A DNA stretch of 64,000 nucleotides from Catenulispora sp. EB89 (GTDB lineage Bacteria; Actinomycetota; Actinomycetes; Streptomycetales; Catenulisporaceae): contig NZ_JBGCCU010000016.1 of assembly GCF_041261445.1 (NCBI RefSeq), positions 62,001-126,000 of the forward strand, read 5' to 3'. Positions 7,492-15,653 of this stretch are shown one piece after another. A program made the position numbers and the translations under genes. Every line of letters starts with the position of its first letter. Positions within the stretch are counted from its first letter, which is position 1. The notes beneath the pieces were generated by a model. The model was not told the origin of the DNA and ran no database searches. It worked only from the letters and a program-made list of their open reading frames with translations.

Positions 7492-8219
7492 CCGGCAAGA
7501 CAATCCTCGAGCTCCGCAACGTCACCCGCACCCACGGCAAGGGCGCCGCCGAAGTCCACGCGCTCCGCGGCGTGGACCTGGTCGTACGCGCCGGGGAACT
7601 GGTGGCCGTCATGGGGCCGTCGGGCTCGGGCAAGTCGACACTCCTGTCGCTCGCCGGGGGCCTGGACACGCCGTCCGGTGGGGAGGTGGTGGTCCAGGAC
7701 ACGCCGCTGAGCAGCCAGTCCAAGGCCCAGCTGGCGGCCATCCGCCGGCGTTCGGTGGGCTACGTATTCCAGGACTACAACCTGATCCCGGCGCTCACCG
7801 CTGCGGAGAACGTGGCCCTGCCCCGGGAACTGGACGGCGTGTCGGCCCGCAAAGCCCGGGTCGAGGCGATCGCGGCCCTGGAGGAAATGGGACTCCGCGC
7901 CGAAGCCGACCGCTTCCCCGACGAGATGTCCGGCGGCCAGCAGCAGCGCGTCGCGATCGCGCGAGCCCTGATCGGCGAGCGCCGCCTGATCCTGACCGAC
8001 GAGCCGACCGGCGCGCTGGACACCGAGACCGGCGAGGCCGTGCTGCGACTGCTGCGCAAGCGCTGCGACGAGGGCGCCGCCGGCGTCCTGGTCACGCACG
8101 AAGCCCGGCACGCCGCCTGGGCCGACCGCATCGTCTTCATCCGCGACGGCCTGATCGTCGACGAGTCCGCCCCCTCGCAGCGCGCCGAGGACCTGCTGGT
8201 CGACGAGGCCCGGCCATGA
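7488..8219 (+). CDS. ABC transporter ATP-binding protein (MacB/LolD type)
   Basis: A 243-residue ATPase of the MacB/LolD class. Walker A is GPSGSGKST at 43-51, the Q-loop Gln is at 95, the ABC signature SGGQQQR at 148-154, Walker B LILTDEP at 167-173 and the H-loop His at 204. This class powers FtsX-type permeases that extrude peptides, lipoproteins or antibiotics, or sense them, rather than moving solutes through a channel. It overlaps padR by 4 bp at its start and the permease by 4 bp at its end, so the three genes form one translationally coupled operon. Confidence 0.95.
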   Translation: MTGKTILELRNVTRTHGKGAAEVHALRGVDLVVRAGELVAVMGPSGSGKSTLLSLAGGLDTPSGGEVVVQDTPLSSQSKAQLAAIRRRSVGYVFQDYNLIPALTAAENVALPRELDGVSARKARVEAIAALEEMGLRAEADRFPDEMSGGQQQRVAIARALIGERRLILTDEPTGALDTETGEAVLRLLRKRCDEGAAGVLVTHEARHAAWADRIVFIRDGLIVDESAPSQRAEDLLVDEARP

Positions 8220-11110
8220 GCAACTGGAGCCTCGCGCTGAGGGTGGCGCGCCGCGAAGCGTGGCGGAACAAGAAGCGTTCGGCGCTGGTGGTGACGATGC
8301 TCGCGCTGCCGGTCGCGGGCGCCTCCGCCGCCGACACGCTGTGGCGCAGCTCGCAGATCACCGCCGAGCAGAAGGCCACCTGGCAGATGGGCCGCTACGA
8401 CGCGCTCGTCGACGACATCGGCACCCCGATGTACCAGCTCCCCGACGACAGCAACGCCGGGCCGGTGCGGGACGCGTCGGGGAACAGCCGGCCGTTGCGC
8501 ACGTCGCCGGCGACCGTCGCGGACCTGGCCGCGCTGTTGCCGCCCGGTTCGCGCGTCGCGGCGCCGCAGTCGACCGACGGCACGGAAGTGCAGGTCAGCG
8601 AGAGCGACGGCCGGGCCTGGGGGCAGGTGTCGGAGATCGACCTCACCGATCCGCTGCTGTCCCCCACGGTCGACCACGTCGCCGGCTCCGCCCCGACCAC
8701 CGCCGACGAGATCGCGCTGAGCAGCGCGATGGCCGGCGAGCTGCACAAGGGCGTCGGCGACACCATCACGGTGCGGGTGATCGGGCCCGGCGGTCGCGAC
8801 GCGACGCCCGGGGTGACGGTCGGGCCCGCACCCGTGGGCCAGGCCGCGCCGGTCCAGACGTCCCCGCCGTCGACATCGCAGGACACGTCACAGGGCACGT
8901 CACAGGACGCGTCGAACGGGTCCCGGACCGTGCGCATCACCGGGATCTACGACAGCAAGGCGCAACCCTACAGCGAGGTCATCTTCTCCCGCCCTGGGGT
9001 CTTCAGCCAGCAGCACACCGGCGGCGGCAGCACCGCCTTCCCGATCGCGGTTCCCGGCGGGGTCGGCTGGGACCTGACCCAGAAGCTCAACGCGCAGGGC
9101 TTCACCGTGAAGTCCAAGCTGCTCCTCGCCGACCCGCCGGCCCGTTCGCAGGTCCCTTACTACACGGCCTACCCGAACAGCATCTTCGGCGACAACACGC
9201 AGAGCCGGACGCTGACTGTGGCGGCGATCGCGCTGTCCATCGTGCTGCTGGAGGTCGTGCTGCTGGCCGGACCGGCGTTCGCGGTGAGCGCGCGCCGCCG
9301 GCGCCGCGACTTCGGCCTGCTCGGCGCGGCCGGCGCGGACGGCCGGCGGCTGTGCCGGATCGTGCTGGCCGACGGCGTGGTGCTCGGGGCCGCCGGCGGG
9401 GTGATCGGCGCCGTGGTCGGTGTCGCGGCCGCGACCGTCACGCTGCCGTGGTTCGGGCACTTCACCCAGCAGGCGATGGGCGGCTTCCGGCTCAAGCCGC
9501 TGGAGCTGCTGGCCGCCGCGCTGGTCGGCGTCGGCACCGGCCTGACGGCCGCGGTGGCGCCGGCGGTCACGACGGCCCGCCAGGACGTCCTGACCGCGTT
9601 GACCAGACGGCGCGGGCAGTCCAGGACGCCGTGGAAACTGCCGCTGCTCGGACTGATCGGCGTCGTGCTGGGCACCGCGCTGATCCTGGTGGGCGCCTGG
9701 CATCACGGCAACGCGATCTTGGTGGCCTCCGGGGTCGGGGCTGCCGAGCTGGGCCTGGTCGCGTGTACACCGGTACTGGTCGCATGGTCCGGCAAACTGG
9801 CCCGGGCACTGCCGCTGACCGGGCGCCTGGCGCTGCGGGACAGCGCCCGCAACCGCGGCCGCACCGCCCCGGCGGTGGCCGCGATCATGGCCGCGGTGGC
9901 CGGGGCCACGACGGTGGCGATGGTCATCAACTCCGACGACGCGCAGCAGCGGCACTACTACCAGAGCCAGCTCCGCATGGGCCAGGCCGCGGCGGCGCTC
10001 AGCAACAACAGCTCCGGCGCCGCGCCGGCCCTGGCGGCCCACCTGCTCCAGCAGATCAGCGGGGTACTTCCGACCAGCGAGGCGGCAGTCCTGCAGGGCG
10101 TCGGCTACGGAGATCAGGCGACGCCTGCGACGCCGCAGGTGATCCGCACGCCGCAGAACACGTGCCCGCGCAACCTGAGCATGGCCGCACAGGGCAAGGA
10201 CAAGCGCTGCGACACCGGATTCCAGAGCGGCATGATCCCGTTCCAGACCGGCGCGTCGAACGTGGTGGCCGGAGGTCCGGAGCTGGTGCGGGTGCTGCTC
10301 GGGCACGAGGACAAGGCCGCCGAGGACACGCTGAAGGCCGGCGGCGCGGTCGTCTTCGACAAGTTCGACATGGCCACGACCGGGGCGCACCCGACGGTCG
10401 AGATCGGCGTCAACGCTCCCTGCGACCCGCAACAGCAGCAACAGCAGTCGTGCCCCGACAAGATCACCAAGACGGCGCTGCCCGCGACGCTCGTCGACAG
10501 CCCGCGCTGGGACGTCACCGCCGTGGTGTCGCCGAACGCGCTGGACAAGCTCGGCGCGAAGTTCGCACCGGTGACGCTGCTGTTCGACACCACGCGCATG
10601 CCGACCAAGCAGGAGGAGAAGCAAGCCGACAACCTGGTCGGCGCGGCGGGCATCGAGCAGTCCTTCTACGTCGAGCGCGGCTACCAGAGCCAGACCTGGG
10701 TCGGCGTGCTGGCCCTCGCCTTCGTGGCCGGGGCGGTGATGCTGGGCGCGGCGGCGGTGGCCACCGGGCTGGCGATCACCGACGCGCAGGCCGACCTGGA
10801 GACGCTGGCGGCGGTGGGCGCCAGGCCCCGGGTGCGGCGGCTGCTGGCCGGCTCGCAGGCCGCGGTCACGGCGGGGCTCGGCGCGGTGCTGGGCGCGGCC
10901 TTCGGACTGCTGCCGGGCATCGGCCTGGTGGAGGCGAAGGCGCAGCAGATCGCGCAGGATCCGTTCAACACGCTGGCCGTGCAGAAGACGCAGTTCGCGC
11001 CGCCGTGGCTGTACCTCGGGGTGCTGGTCGTGGCGCTGCCGCTGCTGGCCGCGCTCGGGTCGGCCGCGTTCACGCGGTCGCGGATCGAGATGCGGCGGCG
11101 GCGCGGGTAG
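8216..11110 (+). CDS. FtsX-like ABC permease
   Basis: A 964-residue permease partner of the upstream ATPase. It has an N-terminal TM segment (about residues 24-44), a large extracytoplasmic domain, a first FtsX block of about five TM segments (about 335-525), a second extracellular domain and a last TM block (about 828-950). This is the duplicated two-FtsX layout of actinobacterial MacB-like permeases. The short Gln run in the second extracellular domain (QQQQQQ) and the Ser/Thr-rich stretch near 8870 are low-complexity. The start is the ATG of an ATGA overlap at 8216. An upstream extension of the frame overlaps the ATPase gene and is not coding. A hairpin at 11171-11204 ends the operon. Confidence 0.93.
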   Translation: MSNWSLALRVARREAWRNKKRSALVVTMLALPVAGASAADTLWRSSQITAEQKATWQMGRYDALVDDIGTPMYQLPDDSNAGPVRDASGNSRPLRTSPATVADLAALLPPGSRVAAPQSTDGTEVQVSESDGRAWGQVSEIDLTDPLLSPTVDHVAGSAPTTADEIALSSAMAGELHKGVGDTITVRVIGPGGRDATPGVTVGPAPVGQAAPVQTSPPSTSQDTSQGTSQDASNGSRTVRITGIYDSKAQPYSEVIFSRPGVFSQQHTGGGSTAFPIAVPGGVGWDLTQKLNAQGFTVKSKLLLADPPARSQVPYYTAYPNSIFGDNTQSRTLTVAAIALSIVLLEVVLLAGPAFAVSARRRRRDFGLLGAAGADGRRLCRIVLADGVVLGAAGGVIGAVVGVAAATVTLPWFGHFTQQAMGGFRLKPLELLAAALVGVGTGLTAAVAPAVTTARQDVLTALTRRRGQSRTPWKLPLLGLIGVVLGTALILVGAWHHGNAILVASGVGAAELGLVACTPVLVAWSGKLARALPLTGRLALRDSARNRGRTAPAVAAIMAAVAGATTVAMVINSDDAQQRHYYQSQLRMGQAAAALSNNSSGAAPALAAHLLQQISGVLPTSEAAVLQGVGYGDQATPATPQVIRTPQNTCPRNLSMAAQGKDKRCDTGFQSGMIPFQTGASNVVAGGPELVRVLLGHEDKAAEDTLKAGGAVVFDKFDMATTGAHPTVEIGVNAPCDPQQQQQQSCPDKITKTALPATLVDSPRWDVTAVVSPNALDKLGAKFAPVTLLFDTTRMPTKQEEKQADNLVGAAGIEQSFYVERGYQSQTWVGVLALAFVAGAVMLGAAAVATGLAITDAQADLETLAAVGARPRVRRLLAGSQAAVTAGLGAVLGAAFGLLPGIGLVEAKAQQIAQDPFNTLAVQKTQFAPPWLYLGVLVVALPLLAALGSAAFTRSRIEMRRRRG

Positions 11111-11170
11111 GCGACGCGGGCGCACGGCTAGGGCGACGCAGCGGCGCGCGAGCAGGGGCGCGCGCCGACA

Positions 11171-11204
11171 CCGGTCGCGGGGACGATGGCGTCCCCGCGA
11201 CCGG
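11171..11204. terminator. Perfect 15-bp stem hairpin after the ABC operon
   Basis: CCGGTCGCGGGGACG at 11171-11185 pairs perfectly with 11190-11204 around the four-base loop ATGG, about 60 bases after the permease stop. There is no T tract, as is usual for actinobacterial terminators. The loop contains an ATG (11186) that opens a frame into the next gene; it should not be taken as that gene's start. Confidence 0.7.
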
Positions 11205-11242
11205 CTTCCATCGTGGTGGCGCCGAAGGCCATACTGGCGCGC

Positions 11243-12076
11243 ATGGGCGACCTCGGATTCAGCCTCTGGCGGGTGCTACACCGCTACCGCGATCCCGTGC
11301 CGGGCACGCTCCGGCTCACGGCCAGGGACTGGAGCGGTTCGAGCGTGACGTACGTCGGTGTCGTGAGCGCTCCTGGGCTGACCCCGACTCCCGTCACACA
11401 CAAGACGTCGCAGCCGAGCAGCCGCTGGGTGCTGGACGGCATGGATCTGCCGGTCGTCGTCGACCGGGCTCGGCCGGCCAAGCTCAAGATCCTGTGGAAG
11501 CAGGTGCCGACGGAGAAGCAGTACCGGGCGAACGTTCAGGCACAGCAGATGAAGCAGGCCGCGGAGACGGCCGCGCGCATGGCGGCGGGAGACACGACAG
11601 CCGGTACCGCTACGCCGGGCAACCTGTTCGGCACCATCTTCTCGGGCAACAGCAGCACATTCGCCGGCGGCGGCGACTTCGCAGGCGGCGACCTCGCGCA
11701 AGCCGTCACCAACGCCATCAGCGAAGCCTTCGGCGGCCAGTCGAACACGGCGTGGAGCGAGTCGCACGTCCACGTGGAGATCAACGACGGCGCGCCGATC
11801 CTCGACGGCATCCCCGCCACCGCGATCGTGACGGCGGTGCAGGACGTGAACGCGCCGGCGTTCTTCGGGCGCATCGTCCCCGGCGGCATCGTCGACCTGA
11901 CGCTGGAAGTCATGCCGCCGACGGGTGAGCCGTACACGACGCACACCCGGCTGGTGTTCTCCACGCCCGAACGGCGAGCGCGGATCGCGACGCCGGGGAC
12001 GCAGCTGCCGATCCGGTTCGACCCGACGCGGCCGACGCGCGTCGAGGTGGACAAGACGGCGCTCGATCTGGACTGA
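11243..12076 (+). CDS. Hypothetical protein, 277 aa
   Basis: A protein of unknown function with no clear signal peptide or membrane segment. The N-terminal part (RYRDPVPGTLRLTARDWS) and the C-terminal part (IVPGGIVDLTLEVMPPTGEP, then LPIRFDPTRPTRVEVDK) look like two related beta-rich small domains. They are separated by an Ala/Gly/Thr linker with a short helix (QAQQMKQAAETAARMAAGD). The C-terminal half contains ATAIVTAVQDVNAPAFFGR. The start is set at ATG 11243 because the ATG at 11186 lies in the loop of the terminator hairpin. The frame ends 17 bases before the convergent oxidoreductase. Confidence 0.6.
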   Translation: MGDLGFSLWRVLHRYRDPVPGTLRLTARDWSGSSVTYVGVVSAPGLTPTPVTHKTSQPSSRWVLDGMDLPVVVDRARPAKLKILWKQVPTEKQYRANVQAQQMKQAAETAARMAAGDTTAGTATPGNLFGTIFSGNSSTFAGGGDFAGGDLAQAVTNAISEAFGGQSNTAWSESHVHVEINDGAPILDGIPATAIVTAVQDVNAPAFFGRIVPGGIVDLTLEVMPPTGEPYTTHTRLVFSTPERRARIATPGTQLPIRFDPTRPTRVEVDKTALDLD

Positions 12077-12093
12077 GGCCTGGTCGGGCCGTA

Positions 12094-13017
12094 TCAGGGC
12101 ACGAGGACGACCTTGCCGAGGTTGCTGCGAGACTCGATGATCTCGTGGGCCCGCGCCGCCTCGGCCAGAGGAACGCACGCGTGGACGCGCGGACGCAGGG
12201 TTCCGGCCCGATATTCGGCCCAGAGTTCGTCGCGCCAGCTCGCGTAGAGCTTGGGCTTGGTGCGGGCGATCGCCGCCATCTGGAAGCCGATCGCCGAGGC
12301 ACCGCGGACGAGGAGTTCGTAGGCGTCGATCACGCCGCCGCCGGAGCTGAAAGCGACCAGGCGACCGGCCGGCGCGAGGGCTCGTACGGCCGGGGCGAGG
12401 AGGTCGCCGCCGACGCCGTCGAGGACGACGTCCACGGGATCGCCCCAGGATTCGTCGCTATACAGCACGACTTCGTCGGCGCCCAGGTCGCGGACGAAGT
12501 CAGCCTTCTGCGAGCTGCTGACCGCTGCCACCACGCGGGCGGCGCCGCGTGCCCTGGCGTACTGGACGGCCAGCGAGCCGACGGCGCTTGCCGCGGCGGT
12601 GACGAGCACCGAGTCTCCGGGTCCTGCGACACCCGCTTCGAGAACGCCCCGGGCAATCAGTCCACTGCGAACCAGCGCCACGGCGTCGACTGCGCTCGCG
12701 TCGTCGGGGATGTGCGAGGCCATGGCTTCGTACAGGATCGCCACGTCGGCGTAGCCGTGGGAGAAGCACAGGCCGGTGACGCGGTCGCCGAGCGCGAAGC
12801 CCTCGACGCCGTCACCCATGCCGACGACGATCCCGGCGACCTCGCCGCCGAGCGGAATCGGTGCGGCGACCTCGCGGACCTTGCGCACCACCGGCAGGGT
12901 GACGCCGATCGCCTCGGTGCGGATGAGTAGTTCACCGGGCGCCGGCTCGGGTTCCGGCGCGTCTTCGAGGAACAGGACCTCGGGGCCGCCGTTCGCTTCG
13001 TAGCGGATGCGACGCAT
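12094..13017 (-). CDS. Zinc-independent quinone oxidoreductase-like MDR protein
   Basis: A 307-residue medium-chain dehydrogenase/reductase. The N-terminal GroES-like part contains GELLIRTEAIGVTLP and PIPLGGEVAG. The NADPH-binding motif is AAASAVG at 141-147, the quinone-reductase variant of the Rossmann loop. The Cys/His zinc ligands of alcohol dehydrogenases are absent. It probably reduces quinones or enals with NADPH. The start is ATG 13017, five bases after GGAGGTG; an upstream ATG at 13065 would run into the promoter. Divergent from marR across a perfect operator, so it is the likely MarR target. Confidence 0.88.
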   Translation of the reverse strand: MRRIRYEANGGPEVLFLEDAPEPEPAPGELLIRTEAIGVTLPVVRKVREVAAPIPLGGEVAGIVVGMGDGVEGFALGDRVTGLCFSHGYADVAILYEAMASHIPDDASAVDAVALVRSGLIARGVLEAGVAGPGDSVLVTAAASAVGSLAVQYARARGAARVVAAVSSSQKADFVRDLGADEVVLYSDESWGDPVDVVLDGVGGDLLAPAVRALAPAGRLVAFSSGGGVIDAYELLVRGASAIGFQMAAIARTKPKLYASWRDELWAEYRAGTLRPRVHACVPLAEAARAHEIIESRSNLGKVVLVP

Positions 13018-13080
13018 GTGCACCTCCAGTGCGGGTATCAACAGCCAGATCATAGGGACTTCCAACGAGTTCGAGCGTAG

Positions 13081-13113
13081 CCCGAGTTCATTGGGATGTC
13101 CAATGAACTCGGG
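13081..13113. promoter_or_regulatory. Perfect 14-bp inverted repeat, MarR operator
   Basis: CCCGAGTTCATTGG (13081-13094) and CCAATGAACTCGGG (13100-13113) are perfect inverted repeats with a 5-base spacer between the divergent oxidoreductase and marR genes. A degenerate copy (TTCCAACGAGTTCGAG) lies just upstream at about 13062-13077. The site is 15 bases from the marR start. MarR dimers bind such dyads; the assignment rests on position. Confidence 0.75.
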
Positions 13114-13127
13114 GGTAGAGTGCCCGC

Positions 13128-13583
13128 ATGGCCACCCCGAAGCCGCGCCCCCTGGACCGCATCCAAGCCCTGCCGAGCTGGCTCACCGGCCGCGCCGCGG
13201 CACGCGGCCGTGCCCTGGTCGCCGAAGCCATCGCCGGCGTCGATCTGAACTTGGCGCACCTGGCGGTGATGGCCGCCGCAGCCCAGAACGGACCGCTGGC
13301 GCAGGCGGATCTGGTACGGCGCCTGGAGATCGACGGCAAGGACATGGTGCTGCTGCTGAACCATCTGGAACGGCTCGGCTATGTGGCGCGCGACCCCGAT
13401 CCCCGCGACCGTCGGAAGAACGCGATCCGGGTCACGACCGAGGGGCTCGCCGTACTCAACCGGTGCCTGAAACTGGCAGAAAAGGCGAACGCTGAACTGC
13501 TCGCGCCGCTGGAGCCCGGCGAGCGAGAGCAGTTCATCGACCAGCTGGTTCGAGTGCTGGAAGCGCAGGATGCGCAGCGGTGA
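13128..13583 (+). CDS. MarR-family transcriptional regulator
   Basis: A 151-residue winged-helix repressor. The recognition region is QADLVRRLEIDGKDMVLLLN, followed by the wing RDPDPRDRRKNAIRVTTEG (the conserved DxRxxxxxLT element) and C-terminal dimer helices. These proteins usually sense phenolic or oxidant ligands and control an adjacent detoxification enzyme, here probably the divergent quinone-oxidoreductase-like gene. No strong ribosome-binding site is visible before the ATG; the operator lies immediately upstream. It ends back-to-back with the LysR gene, with no intervening bases. Confidence 0.88.
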   Translation: MATPKPRPLDRIQALPSWLTGRAAARGRALVAEAIAGVDLNLAHLAVMAAAAQNGPLAQADLVRRLEIDGKDMVLLLNHLERLGYVARDPDPRDRRKNAIRVTTEGLAVLNRCLKLAEKANAELLAPLEPGEREQFIDQLVRVLEAQDAQR

Positions 13584-14480
13584 CTAGTCAGTGCCTGAGT
13601 CGCCGACTTGGGCCTGCGCGTACCGACGGAACTCCGCGACGAGACGGTTGTCCTCGCCGGCCCGCGTGACCAACGCGGCCTGCACCGGCTCGACGCCCTG
13701 AAGCGTGACGCCGACCAGGTCCGAACGCACGCCGCTCAGATCGGCCGGAAGGATCGCCACGGCCTGCCCGGCGGCGATCAGCTCCAGCGTGTCTTCCAGC
13801 ACCTCGACCAGCGGGCCGTCCAGCGGATGGCTGCCGTCCGGACGCGGATCGATGTGCGCGAACGCGTTCCACGCAGGGTCGGACAGCGAGATCAGCGGCT
13901 CGTCGGCGAACGCGTCGAGCGTCACCGACTCCTCCCTCGCCAGCCGGTGGTTCAGAGGTACGACCAGGACCCGCGGCTCCTTGTAGAGCGGGGTCACGCG
14001 CAGGCCCTCCGCGTCGATCGGCAGCCGGGTCACCGCCACGTCCACGCGTCCGTCCAGCAGCGCCTGACGCGGCTCGTTCCAGGCCAGCTCGACGACACGC
14101 ACCTCGGCGTCGGGGTTCCGCGCCCGCAGCTCACGCACTGCCTCGTCGATCCGGACGTACGGCAACCCGCCGATGCTGATCCGGCTGGGCTCGGCGGCCG
14201 AGCGGGCAGCGGCGGCGGCCTGCGCGGCGAGGCGTAGCAGGGCCCTGGCACGCGGCATGAACTGTTCGCCGGCGGCGGTCAGCCTTGTGCCCCGGGGCGT
14301 GCGGTCCAGGAGGCGCGCACCGATTTGTTGTTCAAGCCGCTGGATCTGCCGGCTCAGGGAAGGCTGCGCGACGCGCAACTCCTCGGCCGCGCGGCCGAAG
14401 TGCCCGAGATCCGCGACGACGGTGAAGTACCGGACCAAACGCAGATCGAGATCCGCCGGAAGCGGCGGCGAGTCGGACAT
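13584..14480 (-). CDS. LysR-family transcriptional regulator
   Basis: A 298-residue LysR activator. The N-terminal helix-turn-helix is at about 27-48 (HFGRAAEELRVAQPSLSRQI), followed by the linker helix and a periplasmic-binding-like effector domain (IGGLPYVRIDEAVRELRARN, then LLDGRVDVAVTRLP). The effector is not predictable, but LysR proteins next to aromatic-acid enzymes often sense the substrate. It is divergent from the decarboxylase-type amidohydrolase at 14586, with about 105 bases between starts where both promoters must lie. No clear LysR box (T-N11-A) stands out to me there. Confidence 0.9.
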   Translation of the reverse strand: MSDSPPLPADLDLRLVRYFTVVADLGHFGRAAEELRVAQPSLSRQIQRLEQQIGARLLDRTPRGTRLTAAGEQFMPRARALLRLAAQAAAAARSAAEPSRISIGGLPYVRIDEAVRELRARNPDAEVRVVELAWNEPRQALLDGRVDVAVTRLPIDAEGLRVTPLYKEPRVLVVPLNHRLAREESVTLDAFADEPLISLSDPAWNAFAHIDPRPDGSHPLDGPLVEVLEDTLELIAAGQAVAILPADLSGVRSDLVGVTLQGVEPVQAALVTRAGEDNRLVAEFRRYAQAQVGDSGTD

Positions 14481-14585
14481 GGTGGGAGTCTATCCGGCGG
14501 CCGCGACCAGCAATGATGCCTCAGAGGCATGGGAATGACAATCAGGTCTTGGACACCTGGCATTCGCCGGGCACAGACTCTGGTT

Positions 14586-15548
14586 ATGCGCCATATCGCT
14601 CTCGAAGAAGCTTTCTCCGTCCCGCAGTGGAACTCCGAATCCGACTGGGGCGACTTCCCGATCGACCGGAATCTGGTCACCGACTGGACCCGCCGGCTTC
14701 GGGACATCAATGAATACCGGCTGCCGGAGATGGACGAGCACGGTATCGACATCCAGGTGCTCTCCCTCACCGTGCCGGGAATCCAGATCGACCAGGAGGC
14801 CCCGGCCGCGCGCGACAACGCCCGGGCCGCGAACGACTACCTCGCGCGGGTCGTCGCCGAACATCCGACCCGGTTCCGGGGCTTCGCCGCGCTTCCGATG
14901 CAGGATCCGAAGGCCGCCGTGGAGGAACTGGAGCGCGCGGTCGGCGAACTCGGGTTCTGCGGCGCGTTGATCAACGACCATCTCGGGGGCCACTACCTCG
15001 ACGAACCGCGTTACGACGAGTTCTGGTCGGCGTTGGAGGAGCTGTCGGTCCCGCTCTACCTGCACCCCGGCGCGCCGCCGGCTGACCGATGGAAGGTACT
15101 GCAGGGGCGTCCCGAGATGTACGGCGCGGCCTGGAGTTGGGCCGCGGAGACCGGCGGGCACGCGTTGCGCGTCCTGTTCAGTGGCGTGTTCGACCGGCAT
15201 CCGGCGGCGACGCTCATCCTGGGGCACATGGGCGAGTTCCTGCCGTTCATGCGTAGTCGGCTTGACTCTCGCTATGGCACATTCACGCTGGAGAATCCGC
15301 TGCGGCACGCACCTTCGCACTACATCGGCACCAACATTGTCATTACGACAAGTGGGGTCTTCTCCCCTGCCGCGCTCACCGGAGCCGTCATGGAAATCGG
15401 CGCCGACTCGGTGATGTTCTCCATCGACTATCCCTACGAGACGACTCGCGACGCCGTCGCAGGGCTCGCCGGCACAACGCTCAGCGATGAGGACCGCGCG
15501 AAGATCGCGTATGGCAACGCCGAGCGGATCCTGCGGCTGAAGGTCTGA
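14586..15548 (+). CDS. Amidohydrolase-superfamily decarboxylase (2,3-dihydroxybenzoate decarboxylase-like)
   Basis: A 320-residue TIM-barrel enzyme of the ACMSD/amidohydrolase 2 family, close in length and layout to 2,3-dihydroxybenzoate and gamma-resorcylate decarboxylases. Putative metal and catalytic residues are Glu8 (IALEEAF), His160 (LYLHPGAPP), His214 (LGHMGE) and Asp281 (FSIDYPYE). The N-terminal motif is EEAF, as in fungal 2,3-dihydroxybenzoate decarboxylase, rather than EEHF as in resorcylate decarboxylases. I chose ATG 14586 because it places the family-typical IALEE at residues 4-8; the ATG at 14529 would add a tail without similarity. Probably induced by the divergent LysR protein and acting on a hydroxybenzoate. 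Substrate is inference. Confidence 0.82.
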   Translation: MRHIALEEAFSVPQWNSESDWGDFPIDRNLVTDWTRRLRDINEYRLPEMDEHGIDIQVLSLTVPGIQIDQEAPAARDNARAANDYLARVVAEHPTRFRGFAALPMQDPKAAVEELERAVGELGFCGALINDHLGGHYLDEPRYDEFWSALEELSVPLYLHPGAPPADRWKVLQGRPEMYGAAWSWAAETGGHALRVLFSGVFDRHPAATLILGHMGEFLPFMRSRLDSRYGTFTLENPLRHAPSHYIGTNIVITTSGVFSPAALTGAVMEIGADSVMFSIDYPYETTRDAVAGLAGTTLSDEDRAKIAYGNAERILRLKV

Positions 15549-15559
15549 GGCGCGGCGGG

Positions 15560-15651
15560 GCCGGGCTGCCTCGGGCTTGGCTGCCTCAGGGCTGAGCTAC
15601 CTCGGGGCCGAGCTACCTCGGACTGGGGCTACCTCGGCCTGGGCTGCCTCG
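15560..15651. repeat. Degenerate short tandem repeat between convergent genes
   Basis: About six imperfect copies of a 15-17 base unit resembling GGCTGRGCTACCTCGG fill the space between the decarboxylase stop and the enolase-superfamily gene stop. The copies differ at one to four bases. It may act as a loose bidirectional terminator or be a simple-sequence expansion. Confidence 0.55.
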
Positions 15652-15653
15652 CC

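Noticed and set aside
8260-11928. Long alternative plus-strand frame overlapping the FtsX permease and the next gene
   Set aside because: Different frame from the membrane protein; the product is Arg-rich without TM segments, as shifted frames are in this GC range.
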